The notes below the pieces were generated by a model. That model was not told the DNA's origin, ran no database searches, and saw only the letters and a program-made list of their open reading frames with translations. Below are positions 45,614-55,054 of a DNA stretch of 64,000 nucleotides, one piece after another; within the stretch, counting starts at the first letter, position 1; each line of letters opens with the position of its first letter. Position numbers and translations under genes: made by a program. The stretch comes from Devosia beringensis (lineage in GTDB: Bacteria > Pseudomonadota > Alphaproteobacteria > Rhizobiales > Devosiaceae): contig NZ_CP045422.1 of the NCBI RefSeq assembly GCF_014926585.1, forward strand, positions 558,001 through 622,000, read 5' to 3'.

Positions 45614-47186
45614 ATTCCGCCATGGCGTGGGCGCGCTCGATGGCCTTTTCCTCGGCGGTCATCTCCCGCGCCGCCTTCTTGGGGCCGCGCATGAGCAGGA
45701 TCAGCGGCAGCACGGCCAGACTGAGCAGCAGCATGAGCCAGAAGTCGTCGAGATAGGCCAGCATGGCCGACTGCTGCGTGACGAGGCCATTGATGGTGGC
45801 GATGACGGTTGGGTTGCCGGTCAGCAGGCTTGGCATCTGGTTGATGACATTCTGCGAGGTTGCCGTCAGGCGCGTGGCCAGTTCGGCGTGGTTGATCTGC
45901 ATCATGGCGGCAAGAACCGCGGTGACCAGCGAGATGCCGACGCCCTGCCCCATATTGCGCACCAAAGCGAACATGGAGGTGGCGTCGCCGCGGAAGCGCG
46001 GGGCGATGGTTGAAAAGGCCATGGTCGAGAGCGGCACGAAGAGGAAGCCCATGCCGAAGCCCTGCATCACGCCGGTGGTCACCACCGGCCAGTAATCCAT
46101 CTCCAGGTTGAAGCTGGTCATGCCATAGAGCGAATAGGCCATGCACAGCGTGCCGAACAGCATCATGATGCGCGGATCCACCTTGCCGCTGAGGCGGCCG
46201 ACCACCACCATGGACAGCAGCGTCGCCACGCCACGCGGCGCCATGATGACGCTCGAAAAGATCACCGGATAGCCCATTAAGGTCTGCAGCAGCGGCGGTA
46301 GCAAAGCGAGGCCCGAGAACAGGGTGATGCCGACGACGAACATCATCACCGAGGCCAGCACGAAGTTGCGGTCCTTGAAGATGCGGATGTCGATGAAGGG
46401 ATTTTCCGCGGTCAGGCAGTGGACGATGAAGACCCAGAGACCCGAAATCACCAGGCCCAGCTCGATCCAGGTTTCCACCGAGGAAAACCAGAAATTGTCG
46501 GCGCCGCGGTCGAGCATGAGCTGGAGCGCGCCGACGCTGATGGCCAGCATGGCAAAGCCGAAAAAGTCGAAGCGTCTTATCTTGATATCGGTGGTGGGCA
46601 TGAAGGCCCACAGCATGAAGGCGGCGGCGATACCCACCGGCAGGTTGATCAAAAACACCCAGCGCCAGTCAAAGCTTTCGGTCAGCCAGCCGCCCAGAGT
46701 TGGCCCGATAATGGGGGCCACCATGATACCCATGCCGTAGATGGCCATGGCCTGGCCGATCTTTTCGCGCGGGTTGATGTTGAGCAGCACGGTCTGGGCC
46801 AGCGGCGCGATGACGGCGCCGAACAGGCCCTGGATCAGCCGGAACACCACCATTTCGGGCAGGCTGGTGGCAATGCCGCACAGCGCCGAGGCCACGGTAA
46901 AGCCGATCACGGCGATCAGGAACAGCCGCTTCTGCCCGAGCCGGTCGGCCAACCAGCCGGTCAGCGGCGTGGCGATGGCGGCGGCCACGATATAGGAAGT
47001 CAGCACCCAGGTGATTTCGTTCTGCGCGGCGCCCAGCGAGGCAGCCATATGCGGCAGCGCGACATTGGCGATGGTGGTGTCGAGCACCTGCATGATCGTC
47101 GCCAGCATCAGGGCCGCGGTGAGCATGGCCTTGTTGCGGACGACGACGCTGGGGGCAGAAAGAGCAGGCGCGGCTGTGCTGGCCAT
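45612..47186 (-). CDS. emrB: MFS multidrug efflux transporter of the DHA2 (EmrB/QacA) family
   Basis: 524-residue membrane protein with about 14 helices. The DHA2 motif LDTTIANVALPHMAASLGA appears in the first helix, WVLTSYIVAAAIATPLTGWLADRLGQKRLF in helix 2 and loop 2-3, and GPTLGGWLTESFDWRWVFLINLPVGIAAA in helix 5. With the HlyD-type protein encoded upstream it should pump drugs across both membranes via a TolC-like channel that is encoded elsewhere. Confidence 0.92.
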   Translation of the reverse strand: MASTAAPALSAPSVVVRNKAMLTAALMLATIMQVLDTTIANVALPHMAASLGAAQNEITWVLTSYIVAAAIATPLTGWLADRLGQKRLFLIAVIGFTVASALCGIATSLPEMVVFRLIQGLFGAVIAPLAQTVLLNINPREKIGQAMAIYGMGIMVAPIIGPTLGGWLTESFDWRWVFLINLPVGIAAAFMLWAFMPTTDIKIRRFDFFGFAMLAISVGALQLMLDRGADNFWFSSVETWIELGLVISGLWVFIVHCLTAENPFIDIRIFKDRNFVLASVMMFVVGITLFSGLALLPPLLQTLMGYPVIFSSVIMAPRGVATLLSMVVVGRLSGKVDPRIMMLFGTLCMAYSLYGMTSFNLEMDYWPVVTTGVMQGFGMGFLFVPLSTMAFSTIAPRFRGDATSMFALVRNMGQGVGISLVTAVLAAMMQINHAELATRLTATSQNVINQMPSLLTGNPTVIATINGLVTQQSAMLAYLDDFWLMLLLSLAVLPLILLMRGPKKAAREMTAEEKAIERAHAMAE

Positions 47187-47239
47187 GATCGGCTTCCAAA
47201 AAGGGCGGGGCGAGAGAGGCGCGGCCGCAGCCGCGCCGC

Positions 47240-48385
47240 CTAGTTGCCGGCGAGCTTGTCGAGCGTGCTGCGGCCGGTATCGACCGTCACCATGGCGCTC
47301 ATGCCAGTCTTGAGCACCGCGTCGGCCGCTTCGGAGAGAGCAATGCGCACCGGCAGGCGCTGCACCACCTTGACCCAGTTACCGGTAGCGTTCTGCGCCG
47401 GGATCAGAGCGAATTCGGAGCCGGTGGCGGCGCCGAAGCTCTCCACCGTGCCATGCATGGGCGCGCCATAGGCATCGACCTTGATCTCAACCGGCTGGCC
47501 AACCTTGAGCTCGGCCAGCTGGGTTTCCTTGAAATTGGCCTGGATCCAGGTGTTGTCGGTTTCCACCAGCGAGGCGATCATCGAGCCGGCGGCGATGAAC
47601 TGGCCGACATTCAGACTGGATACATTGGAGACCACGCCGCCGGCCGGGGCGGTCACTGTGGCATGGGTCAGGTTGCGCTGGGCCTGCTCGACGGCAGCCA
47701 GAGCGGCCAGCACGGCGGGATGGGCGTCGGTGGCAATGGCTGGGTCGCCGGCCAAAGCCGCCGTCGCCGCGGCCACCTGCTGACGGGCGAGGTCGACGGC
47801 GCTCTGGGCCTGCTGCAGGGTCAGCTTGGACTCATCGAGCGAGGCATCGGCCGACACGCCTTGGTCGACCAGGGCCTGCTTGCGGTCATAGGCGGCCTGG
47901 CGGATGGCCAGGGTCTGTTCATTGGCCTTGAGCTGAGCCTGCGCCGTGCCAAAGCTCACCTTGAGCTGCTCGACATTGACGCGGGCCGAGGCCAAAGCCG
48001 CATCGGCCTGGCTGAGGGCGATCTCGAAGGGCTGCGGGTCGATGGCAAACAGGACGTCGCCGGCGGCAACGACCTGGTTGTCATGCACCTTCACGTCGGA
48101 GACGCGCCCCGAGACATCAGCGCTGATCGACACCTTGGCCTGCTGCACATAGGCATTGTCGGTTTCTTCGTAGCGCCCGCCAGTCAGCCAGAACCAGCCG
48201 CCGCCGGCGACCAGCAGCAGTGGCACGCCAGCCATCAGCAGGATGCGGCCGGCGCCAGACTTGCGGGGCGCGGCGGTCTCGACCGCCGGCTTGGGCGCAT
48301 TGGCGGCAACCGGGGGCGGCACCGGGCGCAGCTTGGTATCGGCGATCTTTCCGGCGGCGGCCGGTTCGGTGGCGCGAGCGTTCAT
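47240..48385 (-). CDS. emrA: HlyD-family membrane fusion protein (EmrA type)
   Basis: 381 residues. A Pro/Ala-rich cytosolic N-terminus, one helix (ILLMAGVPLLLVAGGGWFWLTGG), the lipoyl half-motif YVQQAKVSISADVSGRVSDVKVHDNQVVAAGDVLFAIDPQPFE, a coiled-coil hairpin (about 100-200) and the beta-barrel domain with ATVTAPAGGVVSNVSSLNVGQF. I chose the ATG at 48385 next to the marR stop; an earlier ATG at 48424 lies inside marR. Confidence 0.9.
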   Translation of the reverse strand: MNARATEPAAAGKIADTKLRPVPPPVAANAPKPAVETAAPRKSGAGRILLMAGVPLLLVAGGGWFWLTGGRYEETDNAYVQQAKVSISADVSGRVSDVKVHDNQVVAAGDVLFAIDPQPFEIALSQADAALASARVNVEQLKVSFGTAQAQLKANEQTLAIRQAAYDRKQALVDQGVSADASLDESKLTLQQAQSAVDLARQQVAAATAALAGDPAIATDAHPAVLAALAAVEQAQRNLTHATVTAPAGGVVSNVSSLNVGQFIAAGSMIASLVETDNTWIQANFKETQLAELKVGQPVEIKVDAYGAPMHGTVESFGAATGSEFALIPAQNATGNWVKVVQRLPVRIALSEAADAVLKTGMSAMVTVDTGRSTLDKLAGN

Positions 48386-48386
48386 T

Positions 48387-48890
48387 TCAGGAGGCTTTCC
48401 CTGGTTCGGCATTGTCTTGGTCAAAATTGCTCAGATTGGTGCGGATACGCGTCAGGTGCTCGATCAGCTGCGCCAGATCGGTCGGGGTCAGCCCCTCCAT
48501 TGCCTGGCCAAACACGGTCGCGCCGACATGGCGGGCCACGCCGACGATCTCGATCCCTTCGGGGGTGAGGCGCGTCAGCTTGGCGCGGCTGTCATCGGGA
48601 TGGACGAAACGTTCGACCAGGCCGCGCTTTTCCAGCCGGTCGAGAATGCCGCTGAGCGTCATGGCGTCGATGTCGAGCGCGCTGGCCAGCGCCACCTGGG
48701 TGATGTCGTTTTCCCGGTGGATGGCGCCAAGCGCCTTCCACTGCGGCAGCGTCAGGCCATAGGCCTTGGCCTCGACGTCAAAGCGGCGGCGCAGCAGGCG
48801 CGTCGTGTCATGGAGCAGGGTCGCGATCTGCCGGGGCTGCTCCTGCAGCAATCCGGCAATGATGGGCTCCCGGTCGGGCTTGGTTTCCAT
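48387..48890 (-). CDS. MarR-family repressor of the emrAB genes
   Basis: 167-residue winged-helix regulator: LHDTTRLLRRRFDVEAKAYGLTLPQWKALGAIHRENDITQVALASALDIDAMTLSGILDRLEKRGLVERFVHPDDSRAKLTRLTPEG covers the full MarR core with its DxRxxxxxLT wing. The first ATG (48929) would start inside the operator, so METKPD is preferred. First gene of the marR-emrA-emrB operon, an arrangement in which the regulator senses the drug. Confidence 0.9.
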   Translation of the reverse strand: METKPDREPIIAGLLQEQPRQIATLLHDTTRLLRRRFDVEAKAYGLTLPQWKALGAIHRENDITQVALASALDIDAMTLSGILDRLEKRGLVERFVHPDDSRAKLTRLTPEGIEIVGVARHVGATVFGQAMEGLTPTDLAQLIEHLTRIRTNLSNFDQDNAEPGKAS

Positions 48891-48910
48891 GCGGCGCAAT
48901 CCATAAGCGT

Positions 48911-48938
48911 ACTTATTATAACCGCACATATAGTAAGT
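48911..48938. promoter_or_regulatory. MarR operator and promoter
   Basis: ACTTATTATA and TATAGTAAGT are inverted copies with one mismatch, eight bases apart, in an AT-rich island that also holds likely -10 sequence. It lies 21 bp before the marR start, the usual site of autoregulation. Confidence 0.65.
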
Positions 48939-49058
48939 GCACTTTCTAAGTCAATCGGCCGTGGTTGTAGAACAGCCATGCGCGGCGTGCAGCTAATGGA
49001 ATGGTGAATGATCCGGCATGCACAAGCCGCCATTTGTGCCGATCGGCTATGCCGGCGA

Positions 49059-49871
49059 TCAGCCCAGTTCGAGGCTGGTAATGCCGAAGACCTGCTGCAT
49101 GGCCATGTCTGGCGGCGTGCCGCGATACATGCGAGCGGTGGCAAAGCCGGGTGTGAAGCCGCGCTGCGCCAGCAGTCCCATCCAGGCGGCCTGCGCCTGT
49201 GGCACGTCGATCTGCACCGGCCCCTCGATCTGGTCGAGCAGGGCGGTAGCCGCGTCAGAATCGCGGGCGAAGACCGGCCCGAGCTTGCTGCCTTCCCGGC
49301 AGGGCCGCAGCACGGCATAGCCGGCTAAGGCCCCGTCGCGCATCACCGTCAGCAGACGGTGCGGCGGCGCCAGCCAGGCGCGCAGGAAATCCGGTCGCGC
49401 TGCCGGAAAGCAGGCCGCGTCATAAGCCAGGATCGCCTCGGTCGGGACGGGCGCCACGACCGCCCCTGTCACGCCCTGCCCCGCCAGCGTCCCGCTCATG
49501 CGCAGGCTCTTATAGGCGGTGACGAAACCCATGCTGGCATAATTGGCCTGCTGCTCCGGCACGCCGTCGAGGCCGATGGTGCGGGTGTCGAGATAGGCCA
49601 TGCCGGCGTCCCACACTGCCTTGCCATGCCCCTGCCCGCGCCAATGCGGATGGCAGATATAAAGCCCGATAAAGCCGAAGCGATCGTCATAGGCCACGGC
49701 GGCAATGCCGGCGACCATTGTGTCGCCGGCAAAGGCCCCGAAGAAACCAGCGGGGTCAGCGGCGTGGAAGGCGGCAGCATCAGCGAGGCCGGGGTTCCAG
49801 CCCTCGGCCGCCGCCCAGTCGAACAGGGTTTCGATCTCGGCCAGCGTCAGGGTGCGGAAGGTGCGGCTCAT
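49059..49871 (-). CDS. GNAT-family acetyltransferase with two domains
   Basis: 270 residues. The first half has the acetyl-CoA site GLYICHPHWRGQGHGKAVWDAGMAYL (the R-GQGHG loop); the second half (residues 140-270) resembles the C-terminal GNAT-like domain of the YitH/acetyltransf_18 group. It is last in the ABC/racemase operon and overlaps the racemase stop by four bases. The substrate is unknown, though an amine or amino acid would suit the neighbours. Confidence 0.83.
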   Translation of the reverse strand: MSRTFRTLTLAEIETLFDWAAAEGWNPGLADAAAFHAADPAGFFGAFAGDTMVAGIAAVAYDDRFGFIGLYICHPHWRGQGHGKAVWDAGMAYLDTRTIGLDGVPEQQANYASMGFVTAYKSLRMSGTLAGQGVTGAVVAPVPTEAILAYDAACFPAARPDFLRAWLAPPHRLLTVMRDGALAGYAVLRPCREGSKLGPVFARDSDAATALLDQIEGPVQIDVPQAQAAWMGLLAQRGFTPGFATARMYRGTPPDMAMQQVFGITSLELG

Positions 49872-50602
49872 GCCGGGGCAAAATCCTTGAGCGCGCCGGC
49901 ATAGGGCTTGGCCAGAGGCGCGGCATAGGCGCCGCGCTTGCTGGTGCGCAGGCCCAGGGCCACCAAAGCCTCGGCCTGTTTGACCGCGGCACCGACCCCG
50001 TCGATCACCGGCAGGCCGAATTCCCCGCTCAGCGTATGCGCCAGGTCGGCCATGCCGGCGCAGCCCAGCACGATGGCCTCGGCATTGTCCTCGGCGATAG
50101 CGCGGACGATCTCGTTGCGCAGCTTGTCGCGGGCGCCCGAATTGGGGTCTTCCAGCGCCAGCACGGCGATATTGGCGGCGCGCACCCGCGCCCGGCCTGC
50201 CACGCCATAGCGCTGCACCAGTTCCTCGATGGGCACGCGCGAGCGCTCCATGGTGGTGACCACGGTAAAGCGCTTGGCGATGAAGCCGGCCACGGTCAGC
50301 GCCGCTTCGCAGATGCCGATGACCGGGATCTGTGCCATGGCCCGGGCCGCATCGAGGCCGGTATCGTCGAAACAGGCAATGACGGCCGCCTGGGCCCCTG
50401 CCCGTTCGGCGGCGGCGATTTCCCTGAGCAGGCCGGGCAGCGCGAACGCCTCGTCATAATAGCCTTCGATGGAGGCCGGCCCCATGCTGGACGTGGCGGC
50501 GATAATCTCCGTCCCCGGCGCCGCCACCAGTCGCGCGGCGGCGGCTATGGTCAGTGTCATGGAGGCCGTGGTGTTGGGATTGACGACGAGGATGCTGGTC
50601 AT
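49868..50602 (-). CDS. Aspartate/glutamate/hydantoin racemase family protein
   Basis: 244 residues of the Asp/Glu racemase fold. VVNPNTTASMTLTIAAAARL at the start is the hydantoin-racemase hallmark, and the two catalytic cysteines are in VIACFDDTG and VLGCAGMADL. Enzymes of this group racemise 5-substituted hydantoins or related amides. It is coupled by ATGA overlap to a permease gene, so the imported compound may be a hydantoin, an amino acid derivative or a similar amide. Confidence 0.87.
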   Translation of the reverse strand: MTSILVVNPNTTASMTLTIAAAARLVAAPGTEIIAATSSMGPASIEGYYDEAFALPGLLREIAAAERAGAQAAVIACFDDTGLDAARAMAQIPVIGICEAALTVAGFIAKRFTVVTTMERSRVPIEELVQRYGVAGRARVRAANIAVLALEDPNSGARDKLRNEIVRAIAEDNAEAIVLGCAGMADLAHTLSGEFGLPVIDGVGAAVKQAEALVALGLRTSKRGAYAAPLAKPYAGALKDFAPA

Positions 50603-51417
50603 GCGCGGGCCCGACGCCGGCCCATCAGCAGGATCACGCCGACGGTCACCAGGATGATGAGGAAGGAAAACACGGTGGTCACCGTACCCAAAGCATAGAG
50701 CACGGGCGTCGTCACATTGGTGGTCATGCCGTAGATTTCGAGCGGCAGCGTATTGGAACTGCCCGAAGTCATCAGCGTGCGGGCGAATTCGTCATAGCTC
50801 AGCGAAAAGCCGAACAGGCCCACCCCGATCAGGCTGGGGGCGATCATGGGCAGCACGACATGGGCAAAGGTCTGCCAGGAACTGGCGCCGAGGTCGCGCG
50901 CCGCCTCCTCATAGCTGGGCGAGAAGCGGTTGAAGACGGCGAACATGATCAGCACGCCAAAGGGCAGCGTCCAGGTGAGATGGGCGCCAAAGGCCGAGCT
51001 GAACCAGGCGGGCCGGAAGCCGAGCTGCTGGAACAGCACGCCAATGCCCAGCGAGACGATGATGGAGGGGACGACGAGGCTCGCCACCGTCAGGTAGAAC
51101 AGCGGCGTGGCGCCGACGAACTTGCGGCGGAAGGCCAGGCCCGCCAGCAGCGAGACCAGCACGGTCGAGGCCATGACCAGCAGTCCGAGCAGGAAAGAGC
51201 GGGTGAAGCTGGCGCCGAAATCACCCACCGCCTGTGTTTCGAACAGGTTCTGAAACCAGCGCAGCGACACGCCATTGAGCGGAAAGGTCAGCCCGCCCTG
51301 CGGCCCCTGGAAGCTGAGGATGAACACAGCCGAAAGCGGCCCATAGAGGAACAGCACGAAGAGGCCGAAAAAGGCCGCGAGGACGTAAAAACCGAAACTG
51401 CGTTTTTCCTGGCCCAT
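50599..51417 (-). CDS. ABC transporter permease (PotC type)
   Basis: 272-residue permease with six helices (FYVLAAFFGLFVLFLYGPLSAVFILSF first) and the EAA loop EEAARDLGASSWQTFAHVVLPMIAPSLIG. PotC proteins form the channel for polyamines or similar cations. Start at MGQEKR. Follows the PotB-type gene by one base. Confidence 0.9.
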   Translation of the reverse strand: MGQEKRSFGFYVLAAFFGLFVLFLYGPLSAVFILSFQGPQGGLTFPLNGVSLRWFQNLFETQAVGDFGASFTRSFLLGLLVMASTVLVSLLAGLAFRRKFVGATPLFYLTVASLVVPSIIVSLGIGVLFQQLGFRPAWFSSAFGAHLTWTLPFGVLIMFAVFNRFSPSYEEAARDLGASSWQTFAHVVLPMIAPSLIGVGLFGFSLSYDEFARTLMTSGSSNTLPLEIYGMTTNVTTPVLYALGTVTTVFSFLIILVTVGVILLMGRRRARA

Positions 51418-51418
51418 G

Positions 51419-52276
51419 TCACAGCTCCTTGCGAATATCGACGATGCGCAGGATGCCGGCCACCATGAACAGCACCAGCACCAGCAGCACGATGGCATTG
51501 GCCGCGGCGGCCGGATATTGCAGCAGGCTCATCTGGTTGCGCATCATCAGCGCCACCGAGGCGGACTGGCCGCCTGACATCACCTGCACGGTGGAAAAAT
51601 CGGCCATGACCAGCGTCACCACGAAGATCGAGCCGATGGCGATGCCCGGCTTGGCCAAAGGCAGGATGACGTTCCAGATGATCTGCCAGTCCCGCGCGCC
51701 GGCATCGCGCGCGGCCTCGACCAGGGAATGATCGATACGCATCATGGTGTTGAAGATCGGGGTCACCATGAAGAGCGTATAGAGATGCACCATGGCCAGG
51801 ATCACCGCGAAGTCCGAATAGAGCAGCCATTCGACCGGCTGCTCGACAATGCCGGCGCCGACCAGGCCCGAATTGATCAGGCCATTGCGCCCGAGCACGG
51901 GGATCCAGGAAATCATGCGGATGATATTGGAGGTGAGGAAGGGCACGGTGCAGACCAGGAACAGTACCATCTGCGTCGTCGCCGAACGGACATGGAAAGC
52001 CAGGAAATAGGCGACCCAGAAGCCGACAAAGGCGGTGATGGCCCAGACAATGGCGGCGAATTTGAGCGTGTTGAGATAGGTCTTCCAGGTGACCCAGGAG
52101 CCCAGGCTCTCGGCGTAGTTCAGCGTCATGAAGTCCGGATACATGCCAGCAAAGTCATAGTCCCAGAAGCTGACGACCAGCAGCAGCAGGATGGGCAGCG
52201 CCAGAAAGAAACCCAGGATCAGCAGCAGCGGCGTGGCCTGCAGATAGGGCGTAGCGCGGCTCAACAGCGTGTTCAT
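51419..52276 (-). CDS. ABC transporter permease (PotB type)
   Basis: 285-residue permease: LLLILGFFLALPILLLLVVSFWDYDFAG first, EAA loop VEAARDAGARDWQIIWNVILPLAKPGIA. Start at MNTLLSRA; the upstream frame would enter the hairpin region. Pairs with the PotC-type protein. Confidence 0.9.
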   Translation of the reverse strand: MNTLLSRATPYLQATPLLLILGFFLALPILLLLVVSFWDYDFAGMYPDFMTLNYAESLGSWVTWKTYLNTLKFAAIVWAITAFVGFWVAYFLAFHVRSATTQMVLFLVCTVPFLTSNIIRMISWIPVLGRNGLINSGLVGAGIVEQPVEWLLYSDFAVILAMVHLYTLFMVTPIFNTMMRIDHSLVEAARDAGARDWQIIWNVILPLAKPGIAIGSIFVVTLVMADFSTVQVMSGGQSASVALMMRNQMSLLQYPAAAANAIVLLVLVLFMVAGILRIVDIRKEL

Positions 52277-52318
52277 GTCTGATCGTTCTCCTGCTCGCAG
52301 TCTATGCCTCGCCCTGGC

Positions 52319-52348
52319 GGGGAGGATAACGCCGTGGCTCCCCTCCCC
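52319..52348. repeat. Hairpin-forming G/C-rich segment between binding protein and permease genes
   Basis: GGGGAGG and CCTCCCC arms about 16 bases apart, followed by CCACACGGGAGAGGG, which can pair with the same arms. It may lower expression of the membrane genes relative to the binding protein. Confidence 0.45.
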
Positions 52349-52384
52349 CACACGGGAGAGGGAAGCCGAGTGTCGGGGCTGCGT

Positions 52385-53674
52385 TTAGGCCGCGATGAAC
52401 TCGTTCCAGCGGCGGACCATGTAGCGGTCTTCGTCCATCACCGAGTTCCAGCAGGCGACCTTGCCCATGCGTTCCTCGAAGGAGCCGCCGTCGCGCACGG
52501 CGCCGGCCTTTTCCATCACCGTGCCATCGGGAGCGAGGATATCGCCCTGGGCCGGCTTGCCTTCGATCCAGTAGCCCCATTCGTCGGGCGACATGTGTTC
52601 CTTGGCGGTGTCCATGGCCGCCGAGTAATAGCCCTGGCGGTTGAGATAGCCGCCGACCCAGCCAGAGGTGTACCAGTTGATATATTCATAGGCGGCGTCG
52701 AGCTGGGCGCCCTCGAGATGGGCAGCCAGGCCGAGGCCACCGCCCCAGGAGCGATAGCCTTCCTTGAGCGGCTGGTACTTGCAGGCAATGCCCTTGGAGC
52801 GCACGGCAGCGACAGCCGGCGACCACATGGACTGGATCACCACTTCGCCCGAGCTCATCAGGTTCACGCTCTCGTCAAAGCTCTTCCAGAAGGCGCGGAA
52901 CTGGCCGTCCTGCTTGGCCTTGATCAGAAAATCGATGGTGGCATCGATCTCGGCGGTGGTCATGTTGCCCTTGTCGCCATAGGTGATATTGCCCATGGCT
53001 TCCATGATCATGGCCGCATCCATGATGCCGATGGACGGCACATTGATGATGGCGGTCTTGCCCTTGAAGGCCGGGTCCATGATGTCGGCCCAGGTGGTGA
53101 TGTCGCGGCCGACCAGGTCGGGGCGTATGCCCAGCGTATCGGCATTGTAGATGGTGGGGACCATGGTGAACCAGCCGGTTTCGCCGGCGGCGAAGGTGGT
53201 GCTGTCGGGGCCATCGACAAAGCCCACGGTATGGGGCGCGGTGCCTTGGGCGATGACGCTGTCGGGCAGCAGTTTGCCGGTTTTGAACAGCGGCACGATC
53301 TTGTCGTAATAGGTCAGCTTGGACGTATCCATGGGCTGGATGACGCCCGAGGGGAACACCTTCTTGAGGATCCAGTATTCGATATCGGCAATGTCATAGC
53401 TGTCGGGCTGGGTGACGGCGCGCTGGGCAGCGGCGTCGGAATCGGTTGCCGTCATTTCCAGCGTGATGCCGAGGTCTTCCTTGCACTTTTCAGCAATGGC
53501 ATTGAGGTTGGACACGCCGGTGCCGAACTGGCGCAGCGTGATCGGGTTCTGCGCCCAGATGGTGGGGAAGCCGGTAATGGCGCCCGTGCCCAGGGCCGTA
53601 CCGGCCACGGCGGCAGCGCCGGTCTTGAGCAGATTGCGGCGGGTAATGCCGGTCGTCTTGGTGGTCTCTGTCAT
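52385..53674 (-). CDS. ABC transporter periplasmic binding protein with Tat signal (PotD type)
   Basis: 429 residues. The N-terminus TTGITRRNLLKTGAAAVAGTALGTGA is a twin-arginine signal, so the protein is folded before export. The mature part has the type 2 binding fold of the spermidine/putrescine group (DIADIEYWILKKVFPSG, PTIYNADTLGIRPDLVG, SSGEVVIQSMWSPAVAAV, YEYINWYTSGWVGGYLNRQGYYSA). The last residue set resembles putrescine/amide binders, but the ligand cannot be fixed. Confidence 0.88.
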   Translation of the reverse strand: MTETTKTTGITRRNLLKTGAAAVAGTALGTGAITGFPTIWAQNPITLRQFGTGVSNLNAIAEKCKEDLGITLEMTATDSDAAAQRAVTQPDSYDIADIEYWILKKVFPSGVIQPMDTSKLTYYDKIVPLFKTGKLLPDSVIAQGTAPHTVGFVDGPDSTTFAAGETGWFTMVPTIYNADTLGIRPDLVGRDITTWADIMDPAFKGKTAIINVPSIGIMDAAMIMEAMGNITYGDKGNMTTAEIDATIDFLIKAKQDGQFRAFWKSFDESVNLMSSGEVVIQSMWSPAVAAVRSKGIACKYQPLKEGYRSWGGGLGLAAHLEGAQLDAAYEYINWYTSGWVGGYLNRQGYYSAAMDTAKEHMSPDEWGYWIEGKPAQGDILAPDGTVMEKAGAVRDGGSFEERMGKVACWNSVMDEDRYMVRRWNEFIAA

Positions 53675-53706
53675 AGCCTTAACGTCCCTGTTTGCTTTGC
53701 TGAGAT

Positions 53707-54795
53707 CTAGGAATTGAGCGTGCCGAGGATGATGGCGTCCTCGGCATCCCAATGGAGGGGCACCGCATCGCCCACCGCGACGGGCGTCGCGTAAAAGGCG
53801 CGGTCGGTGATGATGGCGGTGAATTCGGCAATGCCGGCGCCTTCGATGGTCAGTTTGACAGTGGCGCCGCGATATTCGAGATTGGTGACAAGGCCGGTAA
53901 AGCCGAGCCCTTTGACGGGGCTTTCGCCGATGCGAACGTGATCCGTGCGGATGGCGGCATCGACATTGCTGTCGGCCGGCACGGGCGCACCCGAGGCCGT
54001 GAAGGTGCCGCCGCCCGACACTTCGAAACTGACCAGCCCATCGGCCGCGCCAATGGCCTTGCCGGCAATGACATTGTGGTCGCCCATGAAGCGGGCGACG
54101 AAGGCGGTGGCCGGGCGTTCGAAGACCTCGCGCGGGCTGGCCGCCTGTTCGATCCGGCCATCGTTCATCACCACGACCAGGTCGGCCAAAGCCATGGCCT
54201 CTTCCTGGCTATGGGTGACGTGGACAAAGGTGATGCCGAGCTGCTTCTGCAATTTCTTGAGTTCGGCACGCATGCGGATCTTGAGGAAGGGATCGAGTGC
54301 CGAGAGCGGCTCGTCGAGCAGCAGAGCTTCGGGGTCGGTGATCAGCGCGCGAGCCAAAGCCACGCGTTGCTGCTGGCCGCCCGAGAGCTGGGCTGGCCGG
54401 CGGTCGGCATAGGCCTCCATCTGCATCAGCTTGAGCATGTCGAGCGCCCGCGCCCGGCGGGTGTCCTTGTCGACGCCACTCATCTTGAGGCTGAAGGCCA
54501 CATTGTCGACCAGGTCGAGATGGGGAAACAGCGCATAGGACTGGAACATCATGGCCGTGCCGCGGCTGGCCGGCGGCAGGTCGGTCACTACATTATTGCC
54601 CAGGCGGATATCGCCGATGGAGACGCTCTCGTGCCCGGCGATCATGCGCAGGGTCGAGGATTTGCCGCAGCCGGAGGGCCCGAGCAGGCAGCAATAGCTG
54701 CCCGCAGGGATGCGCAGCGAAATGGCGTCGACGGCGGTCGTCTTGCCGTAGATCTTGGACACCAGCGCCATCTCAATCTCGGCAGCTTTGGTCAT
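53707..54795 (-). CDS. ABC transporter ATPase (PotA type)
   Basis: 362 residues: Walker [38 protein letters not shown], signature [15 protein letters not shown], Walker B ALLLDEPLSALDPFLKIRMR, switch VTHSQEEAM and a TOBE domain from about 270. It is the first gene of a six-gene operon: ATPase, binding protein, PotB, PotC, racemase, GNAT. The 259 bases before the GntR gene hold its promoter and a likely operator. Confidence 0.92.
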   Translation of the reverse strand: MTKAAEIEMALVSKIYGKTTAVDAISLRIPAGSYCCLLGPSGCGKSSTLRMIAGHESVSIGDIRLGNNVVTDLPPASRGTAMMFQSYALFPHLDLVDNVAFSLKMSGVDKDTRRARALDMLKLMQMEAYADRRPAQLSGGQQQRVALARALITDPEALLLDEPLSALDPFLKIRMRAELKKLQKQLGITFVHVTHSQEEAMALADLVVVMNDGRIEQAASPREVFERPATAFVARFMGDHNVIAGKAIGAADGLVSFEVSGGGTFTASGAPVPADSNVDAAIRTDHVRIGESPVKGLGFTGLVTNLEYRGATVKLTIEGAGIAEFTAIITDRAFYATPVAVGDAVPLHWDAEDAIILGTLNS

Positions 54796-54965
54796 GCAGC
54801 ACTCCCCGGGTTGCGGGGATTACCATGCATCTGTCATGCCAATCCGAGAGTGGCGCCGCAAGTTATTGATTGTGAATGATAATTTCTAGATCGATAAATG
54901 CCGATAGATTGCGCACTCTGATCCGCCGCCCATATTTTGCTCAATTGGACGCAAGGCGCGCTGAA

Positions 54966-54977
54966 ATTGTATGCAAT
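54966..54977. promoter_or_regulatory. Candidate GntR (FCD) operator
   Basis: ATTGTATGCAAT is an inverted repeat (ATTG/CAAT, inner TGNATGCA) between the divergent ATPase and GntR genes. FCD-type GntR sites such as ATTGTATACAAT have the same form. Confidence 0.45.
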
Positions 54978-55054
54978 CCGTGGGCGGATCGTGTGCGACA
55001 ATTTTCTTTTACATGGGCGCGATTGTTTCTATGAAGGAGCCAACAGGTGATTTC

